64,000 bases of DNA from Bacteroidales bacterium (GTDB taxonomy: Bacteria > Bacteroidota > Bacteroidia > Bacteroidales > P3). Below are positions 28,101 to 33,576 of this stretch, in pieces (positions within the stretch are counted from its first letter, which is position 1; every line of letters begins with the position of its first letter). A program made the translations under genes and the position numbers. The notes under the pieces are model-generated. The model ran no database searches, was not told the DNA's origin, and worked only from the letters and a program-made list of their open reading frames with translations. The DNA is taken from contig JAGCUU010000033.1 in assembly GCA_017962665.1 (NCBI GenBank), positions 1 through 64,000 on the forward strand. The letters are read 5' to 3'.

Positions 28101-28233
28101 AAATGAATACAGAAGAGAACTGGGATTTGACTGTAGGGTAACCTATGCAGGTCTAGATATTGGCATACCCTTTCGTAATTCTGAAGGTGAGTTATATTGG
28201 ATCAAACAAGAAAAGCAAGAAAAAAATGAATAA
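19165..28233 (+). CDS. Full-length Rhs/Tc-type toxin delivery lipoprotein with zincin-like tip 9
   Basis: About 3,022 residues from ATG 19165; ATG 19141 and GTG 19063 are in frame, but 19165 gives the cleanest signal (KKILLALLFAMLF, lipobox-like LFVGC). Order: a domain of unknown type; SpvB-like region from ~214 (GYTPLRTPTANRNGTAELNY); VCBS/FG-GAP repeats (DLDGDGLADK, DINGDGLPDM and others); many YD repeats; then the HGDHLGS block (~2702) and Rhs core 2748-2806 ending VDPNG, the usual Rhs self-cleavage site. The tip (2807-3022) has MEFMHELLHCYY (HExxH 2928-2932) and later RVNEYRRELG, zincin-like with a possible Glu ligand. Known Tc BC and Rhs proteins form a shell around the toxic C terminus. 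DNA is GC-rich to 27584, then abruptly AT-rich. Stop overlaps the immunity start by 8 bases. Confidence 0.88.
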   Translation: MKKILLALLFAMLFPMPLFVGCAEVVDTDEPCAGDAAVPGVADTGADSAAAVVADVRMPDVKVVVRRGKPLRMETEGLALTAADAAVRHSGEYSVTSLFPGELPRLPQGMVNMTAACGGYRLLPSGEHFAPAAELRMTYDPGKIPAGYTPDDIYTSYYDSASQSWVRLERVGVDTVNHEIVSLTTHFTDFINELLKSPEMPETQAFVPTAMKDLEAAHPGNGYTPLRTPTANRNGTAELNYPLDIPPGRNGMQPNLALTYSSSGGGSWLSDGWDIPLSSLSVDTRWGVPRYDADLESDVYLLDGEQLVTFDEDGRVRAMPQRTTDWTERLPDKTRFYSRVDRKYDSIVRHGNNPSNYWWEVYDRTGVVHRYGHYETLNNDSAVSTLCNDRGDIAKWCLAESEDPYGNMVRYTYDTVHDAGINGGIVKGRQIYPAEIRYTMHRDGNGTVDDTGLRRVVFVREDNDVARRHSYCFQLQEPPSAGSCPERIPAAIDCRHGFKEVTASLLTAVEVMWRDTIMQMWRFGMKYGPETGWKVKLTSMGLVVPPEQDYSQWIVSNSLQGKGVMYWGDAQTGDDVLHFVYKEAPDALFGDEVNVGAVWRAHEGGLFPYGEDVKSTGISLDPVGDYAGELSVTALGGMRGYGFSAGGGLSAGLGYSVFWTELTGGGNFNINGSYEEGVLQLVDLDGDGLADKVFRNTFGDVYYRKNMLLPDGTFFYGPAKRLNIDKIIESTTWSSEFGLQLSLGVSLTGSYTHSRTTTTTYFCDINGDGLADLVTDNGAYYNNLVNGLPVFSIARRHSEPGVADTVYSTATPCGYVIHDNAINDSVYCPVVKEVYNKDYAIDANIDSALSVDFISVGIVVDSIRNHVIYGHKLKHDCSEVSKAYDVGLGPRMESVRVWVAPFDGFVTVRDSIRMLPDTTGGVARSRHADGVHRSVQWLHEVTDFVNITIIGTRNDTIGALCGTLGVNDTVWTIHDTTIEVKTGDILFFRLQSGDNRGWDRADWRHTVTYTELSSDADIYGMPVNRYNSVEDFMVSGDNCFQAPAAGKVLLDIDVATGTLQGNSLGVKVCKNGSSIENYNLTSNQTGTIHVSHLGNVLIPVSRGDSIQVKLYGALLNQTTWGRVICKPHYRFIPSSGSEVRDTLSYHIAPNVPYSPFYPSLAYRRLFGPLYRGWGQFTYFAEGTEPSDLINPLTLVYNLGTFSAGDTAGMKEAGLYLDVNNLGFSMDDLSSVMDNTHNYNPLSAFTSRWRRMEADSRLQAWVGFGNSSLLTRTMVTNSFPQELYARDEAAGIKQYDCPAPAPTAEYPKVRTQARVTVSENWNFSGSVGGPVSVGKSSSHGSVDTESDCIDLNGDRYPDIVSGGSVQYTMPYGGLSPHVTAVSYSGSSSGSRSKGVNVSAGDPSQDTRPMFGKTSDRAVLSSVPVRPQGGGGSVAGNDSTSIGFSDINGDGLPDMIKGNGIVRLNIGYGFLPEEVYGSGYMRKGSHFSLSTSASASVPAFSIGKFSIGGGMNIGISDNSVRELLIDIDGDGLADKLELSQSGVTAKLNVGTGQFRTVSCGLPQIGGGYGFNGAANAAVTFGFTYGFAKITASLNGTPYSRTFSCDRVQMIDVNGDGLPDMVTSGGESFMKVRFNLYGQTGLLVGALEGDDTLFTLGYDYEIPTYGMPRGRWVMASCNEKGDPTLGVSDGYTTFSYRNPVHDRFERTDYGYDSVISVHYLASGTAWTPYRVVIEGYCNTDYFKRGEIRSMSVSDPDGHMWDETLHDIVVVNMEDGSIVGDGDCPTVAYPLIKKTITNHYEGFQAPRQTTAVGFEYDSRRNVIVYTEWGDTNFTGDELRADIAYLEGQQRNMISLRGDVTVRGGSRSDSPVMRHSSFSYNTKGGLVLKSDFLDASNSADMHLRYDAYGNVDSVVFPPNASGQRMWMKYTYDPVLHMCLVRTDDAYGRFSTAKYKYRFGKPITVIDAAGNICQYTYDTRGRTETVTAPDEVASGQPYTWKARYPSFRRAVTYRFDRQHPSDTLRTFTLCDRHMRTVQVKHDASVAGQHKLLVSGRTEYDALGRAVRSYDPGVENPGAEMFYNANSTTLRSVAGYDILDRAVRCTTYHDNSILTDVSEYSYVTSGGRTLFKTKSTDAAGHITNTFADAFGRNLMVEDALGGITTFTLDRLGNILSVTDPDDFTTSYSYDMLGRVTERIHPDAGRTTIAYDSAGNVKWQVNAMGDTVSYLYHYLRPVRKRYSRIPGNEVRWSYDAAGRLSSAKDGSGTTSYSYDALGNVSGIVATFAIPYLPGTFSFVTEFEYDSWGRTLDITYPDGERLDYEYDRGGELYSVSGTKNGNTYSIVSNIYYDMYGKRSRMNYGNGSYTVYNYDDLHRLSRLRSYASGHGAGVPMQDITYSYDNVGNITSAANAAAAIGALGGTYTDTYQYDDINRLVLSSQNYGQGNSLAMSYTPSGMLCGKTQTFTGNDMTFAYQDDAGHRPVRAFESNSTSLYNMQWDPNGNLAQIGRYTVNNGIASHKGERYLLWTEDNRLANVVDENSYSYYAYSHTGERALKLTGKNSIVDVNAQEVVCNTVLDNVTLYVSPYLVANNKGYTKHYYAGTERLCASVGGGGLDASSLFIGLSDSNNIVANALFNSCNKSLKDNRPLVAFSGDLLELCEDNPDEINTGVDPEPTAVSANTAIYTNSFGEVIGLFGDVVSSTEARYFYHGDHLGSASWITDANGSPVQHLQYLPFGEPFVNQRAAGSTYSERFTFTGKEKDEETGYSYFGARYYDSDLSGLFLSVDPMADKYPSISPYAYCAWNPVKLVDPNGEEINVSSLNKKQQERIVKNLSIVTGLSLFVENGRLKYNNVSENNNGSKKARNDLMRAIDDKSFVTAVTESSYANSSREKGVYTNIDNGIVSEIQYDAIMGLNFNSNQEDYSTYGLSMEFMHELLHCYYNYKDPTKRENNNTFRISPNGQIIIALPIEKTISYLLGRSAVGRVNEYRRELGFDCRVTYAGLDIGIPFRNSEGELYWIKQEKQEKNE
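27408..27584 (+). repeat. Rhs core repeat (~177 bp), shared by all eleven tips
   Basis: The stretch from TTTCACGGGGAAAGA to the GACCC(G/C)(A/G)ATGG that encodes VDP(D/N)G recurs at about 6554-6731, 8070-8247, 9643-9822, 11302-11480, 12867-13044, 14621-14799 and 16204-16381 (minus strand), 29251-29429 (plus), and incompletely at 4505-4669 (minus) and 30738-30907 (plus). Identity is high inside it and absent after it. It is the obvious place for homologous or site-specific exchange of tips. Confidence 0.9.
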
Positions 28234-29038
28234 AAATAGACAATTAATAATAGTCGTAGTTATGGTCTTATTGTTGTCTTCTTGCAACAAAGGTCATTAT
28301 GTATATATTAGTGCAACAACCCCAGCTTGCGACAGTACTATAGTGAGCAATGCCAAAAAAATGTATCAAAAGATATGCGGAGTGTATAGTTGCGATAGTA
28401 TTCAGATTACAATTTGGCTTTACGATGATGGAACATATGCTGAATGCAACCGATGGGGATGGTTCGGTGGATATTATAAATATGACAAGCCATTGATTAA
28501 TCAGGATTATTACTATATTCGCACAATGGAAAGATACCCATGCGGTAGAGACCAAGTATTAAATAATTTTAAATATGTATATCAGTATAATAACTCAACT
28601 CTTTGCGACAGGTTTTTCGTTTTTGGTAGGGATGGGTCACTTGTTAACATAAAGGCTTTTTGTTATTACGACAGTCTTGACAATGAGAGTTTCAACAACA
28701 TTGTCTGTAATCATAATATTATTCCGTCAAACACAAAATATATCTCAATTTCAGACCTGTCTGTTAATTCCAGTGGCCGTGTTCCTGTCAAAAAAGGATA
28801 CAATATTATTTTCTATCTTAGACCGAACTTTAATAGTTGTAATATTAGATGGAATGACACAAAAGGGTTGTTTTTTGTTTCCGATGATGGAGAAATCCAT
28901 TATTTTAAAAAACGACACTTGGATGCGATGTTAAAAATTGCCCCACCTATAAGTGAAAAAGAAAGTTGTCAGAATGGTACCATTATTAGTTTAGATAAAA
29001 ATATTATTCCACATGATCTCAGGCTCTTTCAGAAGTAA
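28226..29038 (+). CDS. Candidate immunity protein 9 (lipoprotein), cognate of the expressed tip
   Basis: About 270 residues from ATG 28226, overlapping the rhs stop by 8 bases. The N terminus is a clean lipoprotein signal (NRQLIIVVVMVLLLSSC). The mature part has several Cys residues and blocks such as WGWFGGYYKYD; no family is recognised. As the gene coupled to the only full-length rhs, it should protect the producer and its kin from the zincin-like tip 9. The lipobox places it at the periplasmic or outer-membrane face, not in the cytoplasm. Confidence 0.66.
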   Translation: MNKNRQLIIVVVMVLLLSSCNKGHYVYISATTPACDSTIVSNAKKMYQKICGVYSCDSIQITIWLYDDGTYAECNRWGWFGGYYKYDKPLINQDYYYIRTMERYPCGRDQVLNNFKYVYQYNNSTLCDRFFVFGRDGSLVNIKAFCYYDSLDNESFNNIVCNHNIIPSNTKYISISDLSVNSSGRVPVKKGYNIIFYLRPNFNSCNIRWNDTKGLFFVSDDGEIHYFKKRHLDAMLKIAPPISEKESCQNGTIISLDKNIIPHDLRLFQK

Positions 29039-29065
29039 AAGATGAACAATGTTTTGTTTTACAAC

Positions 29066-29429
29066 ATAAAGTAAATGATTGAACTTTACAATGACAATAA
29101 TGACAATCTGTTGTTATACATGACTCATGCTATTTCATGTGAAGACGAGTCACTCTATATTCAAATAAAGAGAAGGGTAGTTAATTGAACCAACCAGCAC
29201 ATAAAACCAACCTGAGAAATTGTACGTTTTTCGGACACTTTTCCGAGTTATCTTTCACGGGGAAAGAACGCGATGAGGAGACGGGGTACGGCTACTTAGG
29301 AGCAAGGTATTATGACAGTGACCTCAGCGGATTGTTTTTGTCCATCGATCCAATGAGTGACAAGTACCCGAACATTAGTCCGTATGCCTACTGCGCCTGG
29401 AATCCTGTAAAATTAGTCGACCCCAATGG
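29066..29429 (+). repeat. Right copy of the ~365-bp inverted repeat (partner at 11302-11666)
   Basis: It begins with ATAAAGTAAATGATTGA, which on the left arm encodes the last residues and stop of candidate immunity 6. Here it follows immunity 9 and codes for nothing in context, so it is the scar of a former cassette. It then carries the same intergenic DNA, the TTG leader and the core. 29039-29184 holds no gene of its own. Confidence 0.85.
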
Positions 29430-30012
29430 CATGGATACAATATTTGTCAACAATGAAGCAAGAAAAATATTCAATAGCGTGTATGATAGAGTATCAAAAG
29501 AAGTTGATAGGCTTGAACGAAAACAAAAAACAACATCGTCACAATATCAATCATTAAAAAAAATGAAAGACGCTTTTACTGATGTTATCAACTCTTCTAC
29601 AAAGTTCTATTTTAAATCTGTAGACAAAGATGAAAAAGGCAATACACTGTTGAAAGGTGGAAATACCTATGGAAAAGTTGGTGTCACTGGTATTTGTGTT
29701 GATTTTGCCAACTATTACGAAGGTAGTTTTATCCATGAACTAAGGCATGCAGCAGGTTATAAAAACGGAGAATGGGATATAGATTTATCAAAAATAGACG
29801 AATATGGACATTTTTATTTAATAAACTATGATTATCAAGATGAGTATGAAGCCTATTATCTTGAAAATCGCTACAACCATCATTTCAATAATGAATTGTT
29901 AAAAGAAGATTATGAAATAAAAACCGAAGTGCGAAAATATAGTAGTTATACAAACATTATTCCCGAATTTATTCAGTATTCGCGTGTAAATCCCTATAAA
30001 CCTCATAATTAA
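29185..30012 (+). CDS. Rhs tip 10: orphan core plus zincin-like HELRH domain
   Basis: The frame starts at TTG 29185, directly after an in-frame TAA, so as it stands it is probably a silent donor. Leader NQPAHKTNLRNCTFFGHF and core (29251-29429, ending KLVDPNG) are followed by a 190-residue variable domain. This has GSFIHELRHAAGY (HExxH at 184-188) and, ~35 residues later, YQDEYEAYYLENRYN, offering a Glu as third zinc ligand. All residues expected of a gluzincin-type site are present. It lies in the same orientation as rhs, so core-to-core recombination would delete tip 9 with immunity 9 and fuse tip 10 to the delivery protein. Confidence 0.7.
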   Translation: MNQPAHKTNLRNCTFFGHFSELSFTGKERDEETGYGYLGARYYDSDLSGLFLSIDPMSDKYPNISPYAYCAWNPVKLVDPNGMDTIFVNNEARKIFNSVYDRVSKEVDRLERKQKTTSSQYQSLKKMKDAFTDVINSSTKFYFKSVDKDEKGNTLLKGGNTYGKVGVTGICVDFANYYEGSFIHELRHAAGYKNGEWDIDLSKIDEYGHFYLINYDYQDEYEAYYLENRYNHHFNNELLKEDYEIKTEVRKYSSYTNIIPEFIQYSRVNPYKPHN

Positions 30013-30710
30013 TGAAAAAAATACTAATAGTTCTATCCCTATCCTTTGCCTTTATTTCATGCAGCAATACTAAGGGATTAGCCGGCTCTTTTGGAGTAAT
30101 ATATGACAACCCGGAGCACGATACTCTTCAGCTTGAAATATATCCAGATGGTTTTATTGTATTCTCTCACCAAAGCGATGGTTTTTGTGGAGAATATCAT
30201 GTTGGTTTTTATGTCATAGCGACGGATTCCAATAATCATTACACATTAAAACCTTCTTCAATATCAAATAATAATATTCCATTAAATGTTACAAAGAAAA
30301 AAAAAGTAGAAGATGGAACCGAATTGGTGTTTAAGGAATTAAGTCCATTCTTTCAATGGAAGTTAATTTTGTTTGATACAGTTATGGAAATATCTGAAAA
30401 AAAGTTAATGCTTGAAAAGGAATACACTACTTTTCAGTTGATGGGATTATTCAAAAAAGAAAACAGATATGTTCATGATACAATCCTAACCGAAAGAAAA
30501 CAAATATTTCAGGGTTATAATAATTATGTCACGATTGATAAGCGATATTATAGCTCAATTCATTATATGGGAACACATAAAGAAGGAATTATCTTTAATA
30601 TGAGGGGAGATGAGATTTTTACGACTACGTCTGGACACAAAATGAAGCGTTTAAAGAAAAAATACTTTGTCTGGGAAAAGATATTAAAAACTGACTCATT
30701 GTGCCATTGA
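30012..30710 (+). CDS. Candidate immunity protein 10 (lipoprotein)
   Basis: The 232-residue protein begins with a lipoprotein signal (KKILIVLSLSFAFISC). Its ATG shares one base with the tip 10 stop (TAATG), typical coupling. The mature part is beta-rich (YPDGFIVFSHQSDGFCGEYH ...), roughly lipocalin-like in feel, but I do not assign a family. Immunity to tip 10 is inferred. Confidence 0.62.
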   Translation: MKKILIVLSLSFAFISCSNTKGLAGSFGVIYDNPEHDTLQLEIYPDGFIVFSHQSDGFCGEYHVGFYVIATDSNNHYTLKPSSISNNNIPLNVTKKKKVEDGTELVFKELSPFFQWKLILFDTVMEISEKKLMLEKEYTTFQLMGLFKKENRYVHDTILTERKQIFQGYNNYVTIDKRYYSSIHYMGTHKEGIIFNMRGDEIFTTTSGHKMKRLKKKYFVWEKILKTDSLCH

Positions 30711-30737
30711 ACTGTCGTACCGTTTGTTCTGTTCATC

Positions 30738-31505
30738 GGCAAGGAAAGAGACTCAGAAACAGTTTTTTCCTAATTAGGCGCTCGCTACTACGACAGTAAT
30801 TTGTTAGGACTGTTCCTCAGTGTCGACCCGATGAGTGACAAGTACCCGAGTCTGTCGCCGTATGCATATTGCGCCTGGAATCCGGTGAAGCTGGTGGATC
30901 CGGATGGGATGGATACAATAGTTTCTATCGACATAAATAATGGTAGTATAAGCGTTGAAAAAAGCGATAAATCCGTTATAGGATGTAGGGTTGACTTTAC
31001 ATATAATGGAGAATTGTTTGATAGTTATTTATGCAAGGGTGATGTAAATAGTACCTCATCAGATAATTCGAAATTTGAATGGAATAGCATTTTCTTTTCT
31101 CAATATCAAGATGCAAATAATGTGTATTCTATTTTGACTGGCAAAAACAATAATAATTTGGAATCAGGTGTGGAGTGGAATTTATATAATTATCAAGCGC
31201 TGGGCTTTTCAGAACTAGTTACTTCTCAAAAAAATAATGAAATCAATCTTACAGGATATAACACATCTCATGTTTCATCCATGAGACATTATCAACCTTA
31301 TGGATTGGGGAATGATTATAGTTATCCGTCAGTAGAAGATTTTAATCATTCGCGCGATTTGAATGTTCCATGTTATCTTGATTACTGTAAAGGTAATAGT
31401 TATAGATATGATAATCTGATACCACATAATGTATCATTGAATAGCTATATTATTAAAGAATCCGTAAATAGAAATATAATACACCATGTATCATCGTGTA
31501 GATAA
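30738..31505 (+). pseudogene. Rhs tip 11: degenerate core plus JAB-like domain (paralogue of tip 6)
   Basis: The core is recognisable from GKERDSET at 30738 but has an in-frame TAA at 30771-30773, where other copies have a Tyr codon (SYFGARYY here reads S-stop-LGARYY). The frame is then open to 31505. The variable domain parallels tip 6 (DGMDTIVSI, RHYQPY, YSYPSVEDF, PCYLDYC, YRYDNLIP). No start codon precedes the stop usefully. Recombination into rhs downstream of the stop, anywhere in the last ~135 bp of the core, would yield an intact chimera. As a donor it may therefore be functional even though it cannot be expressed in place. Confidence 0.68.
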
Positions 31506-32550
31506 TCCAGAAATCGAAACTAAATATCAATATTGCATTTTTTGCTTTTTTTTGTCTTGTGTTTTTTTGTTTTCATGCACAAGTATTGCAACTATAGATA
31601 CCTACGAAACAAAAAACACAAGTGATGTTAAATACAGGGATTCGACTATTTTTTTAAGTAAATATGAAATTGTAAATGATAATTTAGTTGATTCATTAAA
31701 AAATGCAATAGAGTTGTTTAATCATAACGGGGGGTGCTTCCAAGATTCTAATGGATATTATTTTTCATTATCATTTTTACTATCTGCTCTTGACAGTAAT
31801 CTACACATTATTATTAAGGTATGTGGCATGTCTAAATTATGCAGTCACATAAACTTCCCTTTTGATAAAGGAAATGTATCTGAGAAGATAATCGGATGCA
31901 CGTATGTCGACAACTATCTGATTCTTATCTCAAGCTATACTTTTGTCCCATTTTCCGAACTATACGAATATATAAACAAGTCAAATGGATTATTTGAAAT
32001 TGCAATGAATTGCAATTCCGATGATAACACTATATATACAGCCCGAACCGACTCACCTTTTCACCACCATGAAATATTGATGCCGTTAAAATCCGACACC
32101 TCATATAATCCATCATATAAACCTGTTTATACTGTACAAAAAAAAATATATAATATATTACGATTCATGTCAAACATAGAGGCCCAGAATTTTTCATGGA
32201 TAGAATGTACACCGAAAGATCCTGAAAACAAAAGGCAAGAATCAAAATGTCTAAAAATGATTGAAGAATTATACGACAGCTTATCGTTTGACTCTTTTTC
32301 TTCCAATGGAAAAATTATAATTTATGGAAAAAAATATAATGCGGAGGGTTTGAGTGGAAATATTTTTGCAGAAATGAAAAAATTGGATAACCTGTTAAAG
32401 GAATTTAGACAACAAATCATTAATTCCAGTATGAGTGACGATGAAATAATAAACAATCTTTTATGGGAGGAAATAACTGTGCAAGCTGGAGAGGTACTGA
32501 AAGAATGGAATCAAAGGGACAGAAACTTTGATACACGTAGTGGCAATTAG
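31486..32550 (+). CDS. Candidate immunity protein 11 (lipoprotein, long form)
   Basis: The 354-residue protein starts inside the end of tip 11 (20-base overlap). The N terminus leads to a hydrophobic stretch and the lipobox FLFSC at about residue 31. The first ~200 mature residues parallel candidate immunity 6 (IGCTYVDNYLILISSYTF, EYINKSNGLFEIAMNC). The last ~130 residues are a charged, helical extension absent from protein 6. Tip and immunity are thus duplicated together on the two arms. Family unknown. Confidence 0.66.
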   Translation: MYHRVDNPEIETKYQYCIFCFFLSCVFLFSCTSIATIDTYETKNTSDVKYRDSTIFLSKYEIVNDNLVDSLKNAIELFNHNGGCFQDSNGYYFSLSFLLSALDSNLHIIIKVCGMSKLCSHINFPFDKGNVSEKIIGCTYVDNYLILISSYTFVPFSELYEYINKSNGLFEIAMNCNSDDNTIYTARTDSPFHHHEILMPLKSDTSYNPSYKPVYTVQKKIYNILRFMSNIEAQNFSWIECTPKDPENKRQESKCLKMIEELYDSLSFDSFSSNGKIIIYGKKYNAEGLSGNIFAEMKKLDNLLKEFRQQIINSSMSDDEIINNLLWEEITVQAGEVLKEWNQRDRNFDTRSGN

Positions 32551-32573
32551 TAGAGAAAAGCAATCTTTCTTTT

Positions 32574-32601
32574 GAGGCGGAGCTAAGATCCGCCGCAACG
32601 G
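32574..32601 (+). terminator. GC-rich hairpin closing the Rhs locus
   Basis: GGCGGA (32576-32581) pairs with TCCGCC (32589-32594), followed by GCAACGGG. It is the same hairpin type as at 5056-5075 and 8441-8463. It follows immunity 11 and precedes a convergent gene, so it could act as a terminator, though no T-tract follows. It may instead be a boundary element of the array. Confidence 0.4.
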
Positions 32602-32617
32602 GATGGCCCCCAAAAAC

Positions 32618-33412
32618 TCAAAACAAATTGGAGAGTACCGTATAAAGGTTGCTTAACCCATGTACGCAACTGGATGCCAAATAGGCGGCTGGGATAGACA
32701 GAAGTACTGCCTTGAATTTGTTTGGGACCTCTTGTCGTGCCCTAATCAGACGATAAGTATAATAAAGCACCATTCCGAATGCGAGTGCAAACATCACACC
32801 CGCAGCTCCTTGAATCCAAAGATGCATCGTAATATTGTCTCGACCAGACATATTTAATATGTCGAGATGCATAAATCCAAACTGCATCTGTACACAAAAA
32901 ATCATCACGGCAAAGAGGCAACCCAGCACAATCCGCCAACGTTTGGAGGTGACAATGGTCAACGGGATAACTGCGGTCATGAACGGCAGCAACCTGTACA
33001 TTGCTTCCTCTTCTAATGGACCCACAACTGTCAACTCCACGATTTCAGACAAGAAATAGACACCGTGACAATCATATATATTACAGAAAACACTTGCCCA
33101 AACCAAATCAGCAAGAGTGACAAAAATCACAAACAGAATGTAATAAACCCAGTATCGGTTGAAAACACGTTTGAAGGTATCGACAAAACGTTCCTCTGTA
33201 TGTTTGTGCGAATAAACGGCCGCATAGCCAGCAAGGACGGCAAAGACCAACGCAACAAAGAATACCAGATAATACATATAACCCGGCCAGCGTTCCGGGA
33301 TGGTTATCGTTGTGATACAAGCTGCTACCGCCAACACGCCTCCTACGGCCATCCAAGGCCATATCTTGCCACCAAATAGTTGAATGTCTCTCTTTTCCAT
33401 GCTATAATTCAT
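32618..33412 (-). CDS. CPBP-family intramembrane metalloprotease (CAAX/Abi type)
   Basis: The 264-residue protein has about seven hydrophobic segments and the three CPBP signature motifs: EExxxR in GPLEEEAMYRLLPF, FxxxH in FGFMHLD, and a late HxxxN in CVHGLSN. These supply the glutamates and histidines of an intramembrane metal site. Family members process prenylated or membrane substrates or act in bacteriocin self-immunity. The ATG overlaps the stop of the 55-codon gene upstream by four bases, making a coupled chain with sstT. The substrate is unknown. Confidence 0.8.
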   Translation of the reverse strand: MNYSMEKRDIQLFGGKIWPWMAVGGVLAVAACITTITIPERWPGYMYYLVFFVALVFAVLAGYAAVYSHKHTEERFVDTFKRVFNRYWVYYILFVIFVTLADLVWASVFCNIYDCHGVYFLSEIVELTVVGPLEEEAMYRLLPFMTAVIPLTIVTSKRWRIVLGCLFAVMIFCVQMQFGFMHLDILNMSGRDNITMHLWIQGAAGVMFALAFGMVLYYTYRLIRARQEVPNKFKAVLLSIPAAYLASSCVHGLSNLYTVLSNLF

Positions 33413-33576
33413 TTAGAAACACATTCTGTTGTGTTGTCCTCTTGATTACTCTCATCATATAACACCAGTCTGCCTCGTGTATTGGACAAGACCCAAAGAA
33501 GGGCCATCAGACACAGACACCACACCACAGCGTCCAATATCCATTGCCACAGTTTCTTGTTTTTCACAGTTCTCAT
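33409..33576 (-). CDS. Small single-pass membrane protein (55 residues)
   Basis: A short frame between sstT and the CPBP gene, linked to both by ATGA overlaps: its ATG overlaps the sstT stop (33573-33576) and its stop overlaps the CPBP start (33409-33412). The protein has a basic N terminus (RTVKNKKLWQW), one membrane span (about 13-31, rich in Leu/Trp/Val) and an acidic hydrophilic tail (YDESNQEDNTTE). The overlaps at both ends make a real coding gene likely. Function unknown; a partner of the protease or the transporter is possible. Confidence 0.7.
   Translation of the reverse strand: MRTVKNKKLWQWILDAVVWCLCLMALLWVLSNTRGRLVLYDESNQEDNTTECVSK

Noticed and set aside
17755-28233. Rhs locus as part of a type VI secretion system
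   Set aside because: No VgrG, PAAR, Hcp or sheath gene is visible; the delivery gene has its own export signal and a T9SS-sorted neighbour.
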